A stretch of DNA of 64,000 nucleotides from Xanthostigma xanthostigma (Eukaryota > Arthropoda > Insecta > Raphidioptera > Raphidiidae), in contig OY754465.1 in assembly GCA_963575645.1 (NCBI GenBank), positions 55,823,901 to 55,887,900 of the forward strand. The letters are read 5' to 3'. Position 1 is the stretch's first letter, and every line of letters starts with the position of its first letter. Below are positions 54,521 through 64,000 of this stretch, in pieces. Below the pieces are notes generated by a model, which saw only the letters and a program-made list of their open reading frames with translations, searched no databases and was not told where the DNA came from. A program made the position numbers and the translations under genes.

Positions 54521-55371
54521 AACACTATTAAAGATAGAAGTTACTAATTTTAGAACAAATTTATTCGTTAGAATAAAATTTACTTTCAATTCACCAAGCA
54601 AAATAACATGTAGAAAAGTTAGTTGAAGAATAAATATACACTACACTATACTCATGCTCTTTTGTTGAATATTTTGACGTTCACCCAAAAATCCGTCCGA
54701 TGGCGTTAGTGTAAACGTCAAAAAAAGTTTCACAAAATAATAATGTTTTTCCTAAACCAATTGCACACAAAACTTCCACAAGAGCAAACTGTAGATATAA
54801 TACTCCCCGTTTATAGGTTAGGCATTATGATCTATGTGTTAGCCAGTATTATTTTATCAGGCGAATAAATATTTATACCCTCGAAGTAAGACAGAATAGA
54901 TTTTTTTTTTTTTTTTTATTTAGAGAAAAAAAAATGCGCTTCGACTACTCAGGTCATTAGCACATAATATTATAAAAATAGGTTACAAAGTGTATGTTAT
55001 GGAATACAAAATACTATAAGATATTTAGGTAAGTATAAATTTACGATGCTAGAGGGTAAGTATAGACAGTAAGTTATAGTGGGTAATATAGTAATAAAGG
55101 GTAAGTAGTACAATTGTTAATAGAAGTTAAGTATAGTAATAAGGTAAGTACAATGTTGATATAGTGTAGTTAAATAAAGTCAATATTTTTGTATTATAGA
55201 GCCTTAGTAATTTTTTTGTTTTTGTTTGTTTTTTTTTTTTTTTTTAATTTTATTTATTTATTTAGGTATTTATTTATTTATTAATTAATTTTTTTTTTTT
55301 TTTTTTGTTTCAGGAACACTGCACCATGGTATTTAGGAGAATGTAGACGGTGGATTTGAGAGAGCGTTTTG

Positions 55372-57693
55372 TTAGAGCTGATTGGTAAGTCCTGTTTGTT
55401 GTAGGAATTTCATTAATTTATTTATGTTGACTGATGTATTATTTAATATTTCTTCTAGGCTTTCCGGGAGTATGCAATCATAACTGGCCTGAAAGTATTT
55501 TATGCAGTCTGTGAGAACATGCTTGATAGTTAAGTGGACGTGGCACATATCGCAGGTTGGTATGTTTTCTTTTTTGAAGATGTAGTTATGGGTTAGTTTG
55601 CTATGGCCCGTTCTGAGACGTACTAGAGCTATTTCTTCTTTTCTTTTCATTTTTGTGGGATTAGCCCAGTAGTTTATATCGGGTTTTATTTCCCTCAGCT
55701 TATTGCCCTCAACGTTAAACCATTTTTCTGCCCAAAATGTTTTTATTTGATGTTTAATATAGTTTTTTATGTCTTTATATATTGTATTTTCATCCACAGA
55801 TGGGTTTTCAGATGTTATCGCTTGTTTAGCGTGCGTATCAGCTAGTTCGTTACCATAGATTCCAACATGGGAGGGTATCCAAATAAAATTTATTATGCAT
55901 GATCTATTTTGAAGTTCGTATAACAGATTTTGAATTTCTTGAATTATAGGATTTGTAGGGTATAGCCGCGATATTGATTGTAGTGCGCTGAGTGAGTCGC
56001 ACAGTATTATGCATTTATTATTTTCTTGGTAAATTTTTTTAAATTCAATTAGACTATTTTTTAGAGCAAATAGTTCCGCTGTAAATATACTTGCGAATTT
56101 TGAGAGTTTAATTTCTGTCGGTCTGTTATTAAGTATAAATGCGCAAGCGGTTCCAAGTTCAGATTTTGCACCATCTGTATAAATTTTGACGTATTCTTTA
56201 TGTAGATCTAAAATTTGATTTATATGGCTTTGAAATATAGCCGGGGTGGTTTCGGATTTATTATATATTGATAGATCGTAATTGATATTCGGATTACTGA
56301 AAAACCAAGGTGGTATTTTGTTATGCGCGTTTACTTTTAATGGTATGTTTTCAATATGGTATTTTTGAATTATTTGTTCGTTTTTTATAGGCAACGGTTT
56401 TGTATATTTTTCATTTGATTCGTATGTGCATTGGTAATGTGGATTTGTAATCATTTGATAATTTGGATGAGTAGGGTTTAGTTTTATTTTTGTATTATAT
56501 TGTAATGTTAACATCTCTCTACGCATTTCAGGTGACATTTCACCTGTGATTGCATAAAGGCTTTCCAACGGAGTAGTTCTTAGTGCACCTGAAGCTAGTC
56601 GTAGTGCTGTATTATATACTGTATTGATGATATTTACAATGTTCTTTTGTGCGGCTGCATATGCTATGCATGCATACTCAATTTTCGATCTTACCAATGC
56701 TTGAAATATTTGTATAAGTTGTTTAGTATCACTTCCCCAAGTGTGGTGAGACAGTGTTTTGATGAGATCAATGCTTTTTCTGCAGGTTTTCCTTAGGTCA
56801 GTGATATACGATTTCCAATTTAACTTATCATCAAAGATGACGCCTAAATATTTAATTTGTTTTGCATATTCTAGCTGTATATTATTTAATTTTAAAGCGG
56901 GTTTTGTAGCACGTCTATGTTTTGTGAATAAGATACATTTGGTTTTTCTAGTTGAAAATTTGAACCCGGTAGTTGCTGACCATTTTTCTAGGTGAAGTAG
57001 AGCTGAGGTTAATTCCTTTTGAATTGTTTTAAGGTTTTTATTAGCACAGTATATTACCACATCATCTGCATATAGGGAAATCTTTGTAGGAAATGTTATT
57101 TTATTTGTTATTTTGTTGACAGCAATTAAGAAAAGGGTTACTCCAAGAACAGAACCCTGAGGGATACCATTTTCTTGTTTATATTCATTAGATAATATAT
57201 TTCCTGTCCTGACTTGGAATTTACGTTTTGTTAGAAAGTTATTTATAAAAGAAGCCATATTGCCCACTATCTTCCATTCTTTAAGGGTTTCGAGGATGTT
57301 TCTGTGCCAGGTTGTATCATAAGCCTTTTCGATGTCCAGGAAAATTGCTAGTAAATGTTGTTTGGTTGCAAAAGAGTTGTATATTTCAGTTTGAAGATTT
57401 ATTATTTGATCTATTGTTGACATACCTTTTCTGAAACCACTCTGTGCAGGCGTTAATAATTTTTGATGTTCTAAGGTCCACATGAGTCTGTTGTTTACCA
57501 TCCTTTCCATTAATTTACATAGACATGATGTAAGAGCTATAGGCCTGTAATTTTCCGGGTTAGTTTTTTCTTTGTTTGGCTTCAGAATAGGCAGTATTAT
57601 ACTTTTTCGCCATTCTGTGGGAAATGTGTTTTCATTCCATATGTGATTATAGATTTGTAATAATGTATTTTTGGCAGACTGGGGAAGCTTTTT
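55372..57693 (-). pseudogene. LINE ORF2, reverse transcriptase-RNase H part
   Basis: This part continues ORF2 in frame after the TAA at 57694-57696. From the Met at 57510 it encodes 712 residues: reverse transcriptase with FLDIEKAYD (57-65), GIPQGSVLG (115-123) and YADD (147-150); RNase H with TDG (D446), TAEL (E479), CDSLSAL (D505), PSHVG (H548) and ELADTHAK (D558); and a terminal CDMC-HVHLTIKH-VLTDC zinc knuckle. All catalytic residues I can check are present. Before the Met, ENYRPIALTSCLCK shows that the N-terminal reverse transcriptase motifs are upstream, so the Met-initiated frame is not a natural protein. Copies DNA from the element's RNA at a nicked target. Confidence 0.93.
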
Positions 57694-59103
57694 TTAAAAC
57701 TCGTTGTGTATTTTATCAGCTCCTGGGCTAGTGTTTCGGCATTGTTGGAGGGCCGCTTCTAATTCACTCTCTGAGAGTGGAAGATTAAAATCTTCTTTGT
57801 TATGACTCATGTGATCTATTTGTTGTTTTTCGCTTTTGGTTTTGAATTTTAAAAAGTTCTTGTCGTAATTTTCAGAGCTGAAGTTTTTTTGGTAGATTTC
57901 GCCTAGTGAGTTTGATATTTCCTTGGAGCTTGTTATTGTTTTGTTGTCGGTATTTAGGGCTGCAATGTGGAAATTTTTGGGTTTTCCTTTTATTCTATTT
58001 ATTTTATCCCAAACTTCTTTGGTTGTAGTGGATGAGTTAATACTATTTATATAATTTGCCCAGGTTTGTTTTTTGCTCTCGTTTACTGTTTTTTTTGCGA
58101 TAGCTCTTAGTTTTTTAAAATTTATTAGATTTTCTATAGTTTGGTGTTTTTTGTATTTATTTAGCGCTGTTTTGCTATTACTGGTGGCTTCTTCGCATTG
58201 TTTATTCCACCATGGATTCTGTGTGCGTCTGCTTTTTGATTTCGTTTGTGGGATATAATGTTCTGCTGTTTCTATTATTATTTTTGTAAACTGTTTTATT
58301 ATCGTATCTATATTATTATTTATATTGAAATTGTTAATTTTGTTGGATACTTCATTTTGATATGCGTTCCAGTCAGCTTTTTCTAGTCTCCATTTAGGTG
58401 GGTAAGAAACTTCAATATTTTGAGTGGAAATGTTAGTGAGTATTGGAAAGTGGTCGCTGTTGTAAAGTTCTGGAAGAACAGTCCATTCGAGGATGGGAGT
58501 GATGGATGCGTGACAGAAGGTTAGGTCAATGCCGGTGAGTGTTCCTGTGGATAGACTTAGATGGGTTGGTTGTCCATCATTTAGCAGTGATATGTTCTCT
58601 AGATCTAGTATTTTTTCCATGATTTTTCCTCTGCTGTCCTGTTTTGAACTCCAGAGGTAACTGTGAGCGTTGAAGTCTCCTGTTATTATGAAAGGCGTGG
58701 GCAGCTGAGCTATTATTTTTTCTATATCTTGAACAGAAATATATTTATTGTTAGGTATATATATATTACATATTGTTATAGGTTGAGATATGTGAAGTTT
58801 TATTGCAATTGCTTCGAAGTCAGTGTCGAGTGTGAGAGTTTCTGCGTAGTATGTATCTTTAATCAGTATGGCAACCCCACCGCTAGCGTGATCTGTGTTT
58901 GTTCTATCTCTGCGATAAAAAGAATAGTTATTTAGGTATGGAGTATGGGTTGTTTTAAAGTTAGTTTCTTGTAAACAGATTGTTGATGGTTCGTGTTCTG
59001 ATATTAGTCTTTTAAGGTCTGTGATGTGCGGGAAGTAGCCATTTAAATTCCATTGTATTAGGTTGAACTTAATGTTCGTCTTCCGAGTTGTCTGGTGAGA
59101 GAG
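57694..59103 (-). pseudogene. LINE ORF2, endonuclease part, ends at nonsense codon
   Basis: Counting from the first codon after the upstream TGA, the apurinic-type endonuclease motifs are QWN (N19), QET, GDFNAH (142-147), GIDLTF (D193) and SDHFP (216-220), all intact. The frame then enters the reverse transcriptase (SPGADKIHNEF) and stops at codon 470, TAA where related elements have Leu (TTA). The frame downstream is unbroken, so this is one substitution. No AUG occurs in frame until 58620 (codon 162), inside the endonuclease domain. The first 35 nt overlap ORF1 in the +1 frame. Confidence 0.9.
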
Positions 59104-60493
59104 TCATTGGGGAGGGGGGTATCTCATTTTCTATGTCCTTTTCTGTTATTAACCGTTTGTTTAATTTGTTTGAAATTTTTGTGAATTTTGTTTTCATATT
59201 TTTGTCCCTTAAAAACGGGTATAGGTCTTTCATCATTGCTAGGAGACTTTCAATATTGTGTGTATATGTGCGAGCTAAGCTTAGAGGATCTTTTGATTTT
59301 TGTACCTGTTTTATGAAACTCACAAATTTATCATAAGTAAGTACATAACGTACAGTTCTTATTTTAGTTTCCAGTGGTAAAAGAGCAATATCGGTGGGTG
59401 ATTTACTTACTTTTCCTGTAGCTAGGGTTACCTGTTCCTTTTGATTTACTTTTAGTTTTTTAGGTTCCGGTTTACGAAAAGATAAACATGTATTAATTGA
59501 TTTATTTTCTGTTTCAGGTGGATCTTCATCTACAATTCCTGTTGGACGCTCAATTTCGATTTCAGCCACTAGGTCTGGGTCTGTTTCGGTAGTGGAAGTG
59601 GATGGGGGAGGAGGACGCTTTTGAGCTCTAGGTCGCATTTCGTCGTCAGGTTGGTTGTCAGAAGAGTCCGATTCATTGCCAGATAGACAAGTTTCAGGGG
59701 TTTCAAGAGTTGTAGAAGGTAGCGGATAAGCAGATCTTGAAGATGAAGTGTCAGAAGTATCAGGTTTAGGGCATTTAGATGAAATATGTCCAGTTTGATT
59801 ACATCTGTAACATTTTTGAATATCAATATTTAAATATATCCTGTAATCATCATTATCAAAATTTATTATGACAGAGTCTGGGATTTCATGTTTTTCATCA
59901 GGTACTATATAAACATAGCGTCTGAAACAGACTATATGTGATAGATCTGGGTCTGTTGCACCTGCCCTCATATAGTAAATTTGCGATACTAGATTTATAC
60001 TCATGTTGTGTAATTTTTCTTCCAATATATCATTGGGAATGAGAGGGTTTATATTTGATATGATTAATCTTTTTGCAGGGGTTATCATTCTTCTTATATT
60101 GACAGATTGTTCATTGACTAGAATAGTTTCATGTTCGCTAATTAACTTATCAACCATTTCTTTGCTAGATAAGTACATGCAAATTCTTTCGTTAGCGATT
60201 CTGGAAGCTGCTATAATATTTTTTCCATGTATTAAATTAGCTACGGCTCTAATGTAGTCAATTATTTTAACGCCATTTAGAGAATTTATTATTATACCTT
60301 GATCTTTTTTTGGGGTTTGAAATGTCGGTTGTCTCCTAACTACATTTGCAAAGGTCTGTGTGTTTGTATTATTGGTATTTTGTGAGCGCATTGGTGTGGG
60401 TGCTGTGTTATTGGTTTCGGTAATTGATTGCATATTGGTAGGGTGTAAGGCTTGTGGTTGTGGAAATTCTACATCTGTTGGATTATCACTCAT
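59069..60493 (-). CDS. LINE ORF1, RNA-binding gag-like protein
   Basis: 474 residues. An Asn/Thr/Gln-rich N-terminus (1-65) is followed by a conserved region with GIIINSLNGVKI (66-77) and RLIISNINPLIPNDIL (142-157), resembling the RRM-like fold of insect LINE ORF1 proteins. One CCHC knuckle, CYRCNQTGHISSKC, lies at 228-241. A Ser/Pro/acidic linker precedes a basic, helical C-terminus. It is expected to coat the element RNA and act as a nucleic-acid chaperone in the ribonucleoprotein. The frame is intact; the start is the first Met, 37 nt after a 5' UTR hairpin. Only one knuckle, where the Drosophila I element has three. Confidence 0.9.
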   Translation of the reverse strand: MSDNPTDVEFPQPQALHPTNMQSITETNNTAPTPMRSQNTNNTNTQTFANVVRRQPTFQTPKKDQGIIINSLNGVKIIDYIRAVANLIHGKNIIAASRIANERICMYLSSKEMVDKLISEHETILVNEQSVNIRRMITPAKRLIISNINPLIPNDILEEKLHNMSINLVSQIYYMRAGATDPDLSHIVCFRRYVYIVPDEKHEIPDSVIINFDNDDYRIYLNIDIQKCYRCNQTGHISSKCPKPDTSDTSSSRSAYPLPSTTLETPETCLSGNESDSSDNQPDDEMRPRAQKRPPPPSTSTTETDPDLVAEIEIERPTGIVDEDPPETENKSINTCLSFRKPEPKKLKVNQKEQVTLATGKVSKSPTDIALLPLETKIRTVRYVLTYDKFVSFIKQVQKSKDPLSLARTYTHNIESLLAMMKDLYPFLRDKNMKTKFTKISNKLNKRLITEKDIENEIPPSPMTLSPDNSEDEH

Positions 60494-60530
60494 GTATATT
60501 TAGTTGCATATCTGCAAGGTTATAGCTATA

Positions 60531-60555
60531 CCGTCCTGGAAACAAACCAGGACGG
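60531..60555. promoter_or_regulatory. 9-bp hairpin in the LINE 5' UTR
   Basis: CCGTCCTGG and CCAGGACGG flank a 7-nt A-rich loop, 38 nt upstream of the ORF1 AUG. A GC-rich stem in an AT-rich leader could affect translation or RNA binding; the role is a guess. Confidence 0.6.
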
Positions 60556-60960
60556 TTCAGTTCGAATGATACTAATTACGTGCGCTGTCAGTGATTTTGG
60601 TTAACCTCAAAATTTTTAAAGTATAAATATATAGACAAAAATATTAAATTATGATATAAAACTGGAAAATAATACTTACAGTTGTCCAATGTATATTTAC
60701 AAGTCTAATAAATACCTGATTTTTGTACGAAAACAACAATAATTATTATTTTCAGAGAAAAACGATTCAGAAAAAAAATACGTGCTGTACTCTCAAGGTC
60801 GGTCGTTTAACCTATCAGAATAGATTTATACCTGCGATAAACATAATTGTGTTTGGTGAATTGAATTATCGCTATTTATTCAGAGGAATAGCTACCTGAA
60901 GAACAAATGAACCGACGAAATAACTACTTACGGTCCGTGAATATGGCCATTACCAATATA

Positions 60961-61605
60961 TTAGCATTTATTGTTATCAACAAGTTTAGTTCAATTTCTA
61001 AATGAATTAGTATTGATAATTAATTTACTCAATACTGTTATATACTTAGGTGGACATTTGAAAGCTTCTGAGTTTCTAAAAGTAAAGTTTCTATGTTCAT
61101 GAAACCGATAGAAACGACAAGCGAATGAAAAAAAGCCTTTTGGCAAACATCATCGACAGGAAGGATGTGTTTCAGCGCTCACTGATTCACCGAGAGACCA
61201 ATATCTCGATCGGCGTATCTTTTTGTTGTTAAAAGAAGAAAGCATATTTTCAACAGGTTTTCTCCTCCCGACCATTGTGCGAGCGCAACAGAGATAGAGA
61301 CACGTTTCGACGACATCGGGTTTAAGGAACGAGCCTTTGTTATTTTAGTCAGGTACACAAATGAAATACAATCGATAGCGAATTTGTAAATTACCACCGT
61401 TTTTTCGTTGACTTACGTTGCAAAATTGGTCTCCACGAAAAGCGCTTTTACTTTAACGCGATAATATATAGCCTATGTCCATCCAGATGGTCCACTCTAA
61501 ATATTGGTGAAAAAATTTTGAAATCGGATAAGAAGTTTCGGAGATTACTTCCTATATCTAAACTAAAAACTTTACCTCTTTGCAGTATTTGTATAGCTCT
61601 ACATA
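60961..61605. other. no recognisable gene
   Basis: Short frames only; ATAGCCTATGTCCATCCAG near 61470 resembles common insect repeat words. Confidence 0.4.
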
Positions 61606-61611
61606 TTATAT

Positions 61612-62185
61612 CACGGTGGTCACAGAAAAATGATTTAAAAATTCCCTGATAATTCCAGGTTTTCCAGGAAATTTATTATACTCTTCCATGATTTGAATAT
61701 CTTATTTGAGTTAGACCGAGATATTTAAAGTTTTAATCAGTCATTTTTTTGTACTTAATCAAATCGAAATTGAGCATCAAAACAATTTTATTGCATTTTT
61801 TCAAGCATACAAAACTTTATCTCTTGAACTAATGATGACAGCACAGTAAACCTTCTTTTTACAGTACTTACGATCATTAGAGATATCGATAGTAAAAAAC
61901 GAAAGGTTACTTTTTACTTAATCGCCGATATCTCAGCGATAAATAGTCGCATAGCAAACAAAAAAATACCAAATTAAAATTTTAAACAACAGACTTAATG
62001 ACCAGGTATTCATAAAGCTTGGAAAAACGTTTTTCGAGCCTGAAAGCAGTTTTAACACAACAAAAAAAATCAAAACTAGAAATTTTAAACTCCAAAATGC
62101 TAGTTTTCCCTGATACTTTGTAAAATTCCCGGATATTTTCAGGTTGCATTAAATTCCCTGATGATTCCAGGTCTGTGGTCACCTG
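61612..62185. mobile_element. hAT-like element, CACAG-type ends
   Basis: The left end GGTGGTCACAG with AATTCCCTGATAATTCCAGG mirrors the right end CTGTGGTCACC with AATTCCCTGATGATTCCAGG. Partial TATAT on both flanks could be a decayed duplication. No transposase recognised. Confidence 0.6.
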
Positions 62186-62544
62186 TATATAGACCTTGAT
62201 TTTAAAATCATAAATGCAATTAACTAGGTACTGAAAAGTTATTTATTTAGGACACGCTGATATCAGGCTGTCACAACTGGAAATTTGGATTTTCAAATAT
62301 CTACATGCTTTTATTGGAACGAGCCATGTGTGTATTTATTCTGAAAATATTTCTATATTTTTATTATTTTAATACAAAATATACATATTTCGATTTGTCA
62401 CAGTTTGTTATATTTAGAATCTTTAAAGTAGCACATGTGAAGAACCAATAAGTACAACCACATAAGACGTCGTAAAGCTTACCATTATGGTTAGAATACG
62501 CAGTGTTGTTTAAAATTTTCTTGGCTTCCGGGTTTGTAGGCCGT

Positions 62545-63078
62545 GGTAGACATTATCAAAGGCGATGTGGCAGCTGGCGAAGCGTCCTTCCAAGCTTCTC
62601 ACAGGTTTTTTTTTTTAATTTTAAAAAGGTATACCCAATTGTATATATCCACATATATAGAGCATATGCACATATACAAGAGAATATCACTTGGGGGGGT
62701 GGCACTACCTCTTGGTATCTGGCCAGTATCATTAAATATCAAAGCTGGGTCTAAACGACAAACACAAAATATCCATGAGCAGAGGTGGGATTCGAACCCA
62801 CGACAGTATGATCCAAAGGCCAGCACGCTGACCATTACACCACGCTGTCCTCCTTCTCACAGCTAAGTGTGTCGACGATTGCTGTTATACTCGGCGTGTT
62901 TAGTGTTTTCTGCTCGGTCGTAGTCCATCGGAACGACCAATCACAGGAGAACGAACAACGACCGAACAGAGAACACTAAACACGCTGAGTATAACAGCAT
63001 CCGTCGACACACTTACCTGGGAGACGCTTGGAAGGACACTACGTTCGTTGCCACGTCGCCTTCGATAATATCGTAGTT
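62545..63078. mobile_element. foldback element, SINE in left arm
   Basis: Left arm (62545-62604 plus 62863-62928) and right arm (about 62962-63078) are inverse copies: GTCCTTCCAAGC, AAGTGTGTCGACG, GCTGTTATACTC and GTTTAGTGTT appear in both. The spacer is about 33 nt. The left arm is interrupted by a 248-bp SINE. Confidence 0.8.
62605..62852 (-). mobile_element. tRNA-Gln-like SINE, TSD CTTCTCACAG
   Basis: Minus strand: GCGTGGTGTAATGGTCAGCG (box A), TTTG in the anticodon region, GTGGGTTCGAATCCCACC (box B with paired stem), then a body ending in poly(A) at 62606-62615. The 10-bp CTTCTCACAG occurs at 62595-62604 and 62853-62862. The intact boxes suggest it could still be transcribed by Pol III. 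Confidence 0.88.
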
Positions 63079-63234
63079 CGCTCTTCTGTGATTGATCATT
63101 CTGTTGAACTACGACCGTGTAGAGAACAGGCTGAGTCATCGAAATTATTAAAACTGTTATAAGCAATAGGTAATTTCGTTTAATATTATATCTACAACTA
63201 TAATAATTGTGCTTAATTTATTTAATAATAAACT

Positions 63235-63660
63235 ATTTTTCTTCATATCTCGATCGAAAATACCTATACATACTTTCGGCATCAACTGTAAGGCAGAAAG
63301 TCTAACATTTACGCATTTTTGGGGTTACACGAACTGATGCGGGAAGTACGTACGTTCGGGCGGCATTAAAGGAAAAACAACCAGCTATCAGCTGTTGTTT
63401 ATATCTCGTTTCCATAGCAACCCTATTATATTTTAGCTAATAGTCGCGAACAGCTGTCATTCGTGCTTTTACGTATAACCTTATTGCTGCTTGCTTGGAA
63501 TTTATCTGTGTTCTAATGTAATTAATAATAAGGGTACTTACAACCGAGGTATGAAGAAAAGTAATATACCTACACCTTACTGGCCGAAAGTTTGATACCT
63601 TGCCCAGTGCACTGCAAGAATATCAAACTTCCGGCCCTTGTGGTGAAATATACTTTTCTT
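63235..63660 (-). mobile_element. foldback family Z, copy 2
   Basis: CTTCATATCTCGATCG (63241) and CAACCGAGGTATGAAG are the inverted ends. The outer part has a strong hairpin: GGCCGAAAGTTTGATA pairs with TATCAAACTTCCGGCC, around CCAGTGCACTG. It is the inverse of 50337-51245 and lacks that copy's hAT insert. Confidence 0.75.
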
Positions 63661-64000
63661 CAATTAAATTTTTATGAATCAATTTTTTCAATCAATTTTT
63701 TTTCGAAAAAAACTAATGAAATACAAAACAGATATGATTCGAATAGTAAACTGAATCTTTGAATTAAAAGGGTAATACGAGGTATTGTACAGCTGGTCGA
63801 ATAAAATGTAAACATAAAGTAGAAGTTAGTGAGTCCTTGAAACGCATTTCAACTTCCATCACATTTTGCCGCTAAGAAAATAAACACTTGTGTAAATATA
63901 ACAAAAAATATTTGACTTTACGTGGAGAGGCAAGCGGCGTTACTTCTTGTATTCATAAAATAGCGGAATGCACTTATGAAAGAAATTTGCTTACAGCTAA
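63661..64000. other. no recognisable gene
   Basis: AT-rich, no motif or repeat end seen. Confidence 0.4.

Larger units (their letters stand above)
54904..60815 (-). mobile_element. near-complete non-LTR retrotransposon (LINE), 5.9 kb
   Basis: Two ORFs, a poly(A) tail (plus-strand T run at 54901-54917) and a 12-bp target duplication CAGAATAGATTT at 54892-54903 and 60816-60827 define it. Layout on the minus strand: 5' UTR about 320 bp, ORF1 (gag-like, CCHC), ORF2 (endonuclease, reverse transcriptase, RNase H, CCHC), 3' UTR about 470 bp with A-rich blocks. RNase H in ORF2 points to the I/LOA/R1-type group rather than Jockey or CR1. The single nonsense codon and exact duplication suggest a young insertion. 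Confidence 0.93.
54525..60960 (-). repeat. family Q repeat split by the LINE
   Basis: 54525-54903 and 60816-60960 are the two halves of one family Q copy, inverse to 21195-21790. The break falls at CAGAATAGATTT, duplicated on both sides of the LINE. Confidence 0.85.

Noticed and set aside
56759..56995. Plus-strand frames at 56759, 58073, 58663, 59088 and 60003
   Set aside because: Shadows of LINE ORF1/ORF2 on the other strand.
62543..62866. 107-codon plus-strand frame
   Set aside because: Crosses the foldback arm and the SINE, so it is an accident of the insertion.

Overview
The window looks like intergenic or intronic euchromatin of an insect, built almost entirely from transposable elements. 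It is AT-rich, has no bacterial-style gene packing, and I see no convincing host protein-coding gene, rRNA, intact tRNA or CRISPR array. The Helitron families (5' TCTATACTAATATATAAAG and 3' hairpin CACCCGGGTG before CTAG/CTAA), the frequent TAGGTA/TACCTA words and the mixture of hAT, PIF/Harbinger and mariner MITEs fit Lepidoptera best. A hemipteran or another insect cannot be excluded from sequence alone.

Layout. 0.8-3.2 kb: a mariner-type MITE, then a Helitron broken by PIF/Harbinger DNA that itself holds a hAT MITE. 4.2-7.1 kb: a hAT element, a Helitron, a foldback element and a 600-bp solo LTR. 7.7-12 kb: several copies of an element with ACGTGATAACGT subterminal inverted repeats (called HINE-like here), and a 120-bp satellite array. 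12-19 kb: Helitrons, tRNA-derived SINE sequence and long-TIR MITEs. 19.8-22.4 kb: a perfect 88-90-bp palindrome and three dispersed repeats. 23.3-24.5 kb: a 1.27-kb element with about 260-330-bp terminal inverted repeats, carrying a frameshifted gene fragment with a recognisable intron and an acidic C-terminus. 25-34 kb: more HINE-like copies, Harbinger and hAT MITEs, a pogo-type transposase remnant and an ATATCCGC-motif element. 35-41.6 kb: two tRNA-derived SINEs and a 2.84-kb HINE-like copy containing a second 120-bp array and a 94-bp minisatellite. 42.5-54 kb: MITEs with clean target-site duplications, Helitrons and a multi-level nest at 48-49.9 kb. 54.9-60.8 kb: a near-complete 5.9-kb non-LTR retrotransposon on the minus strand. 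61.6-63.7 kb: a hAT-like element, a foldback with a SINE in one arm, and another foldback.

The only long true coding sequences are those of the non-LTR retrotransposon. ORF1 is a nucleic-acid-binding protein with a CCHC knuckle. ORF2 has endonuclease, reverse transcriptase, RNase H and a terminal CCHC, and is interrupted by one nonsense codon. The element is bounded by a 12-bp target-site duplication and has split an older repeat that survives intact at 21.2-21.8 kb.

The most interesting structures are the HINE-like family with its associated CRE-containing minisatellite, the long-TIR element with an intron-bearing gene fragment, and the LINE whose ORF2 has no AUG at its 5' end. No search could be run, so family names rest on termini, target-site duplications and motifs read by eye.
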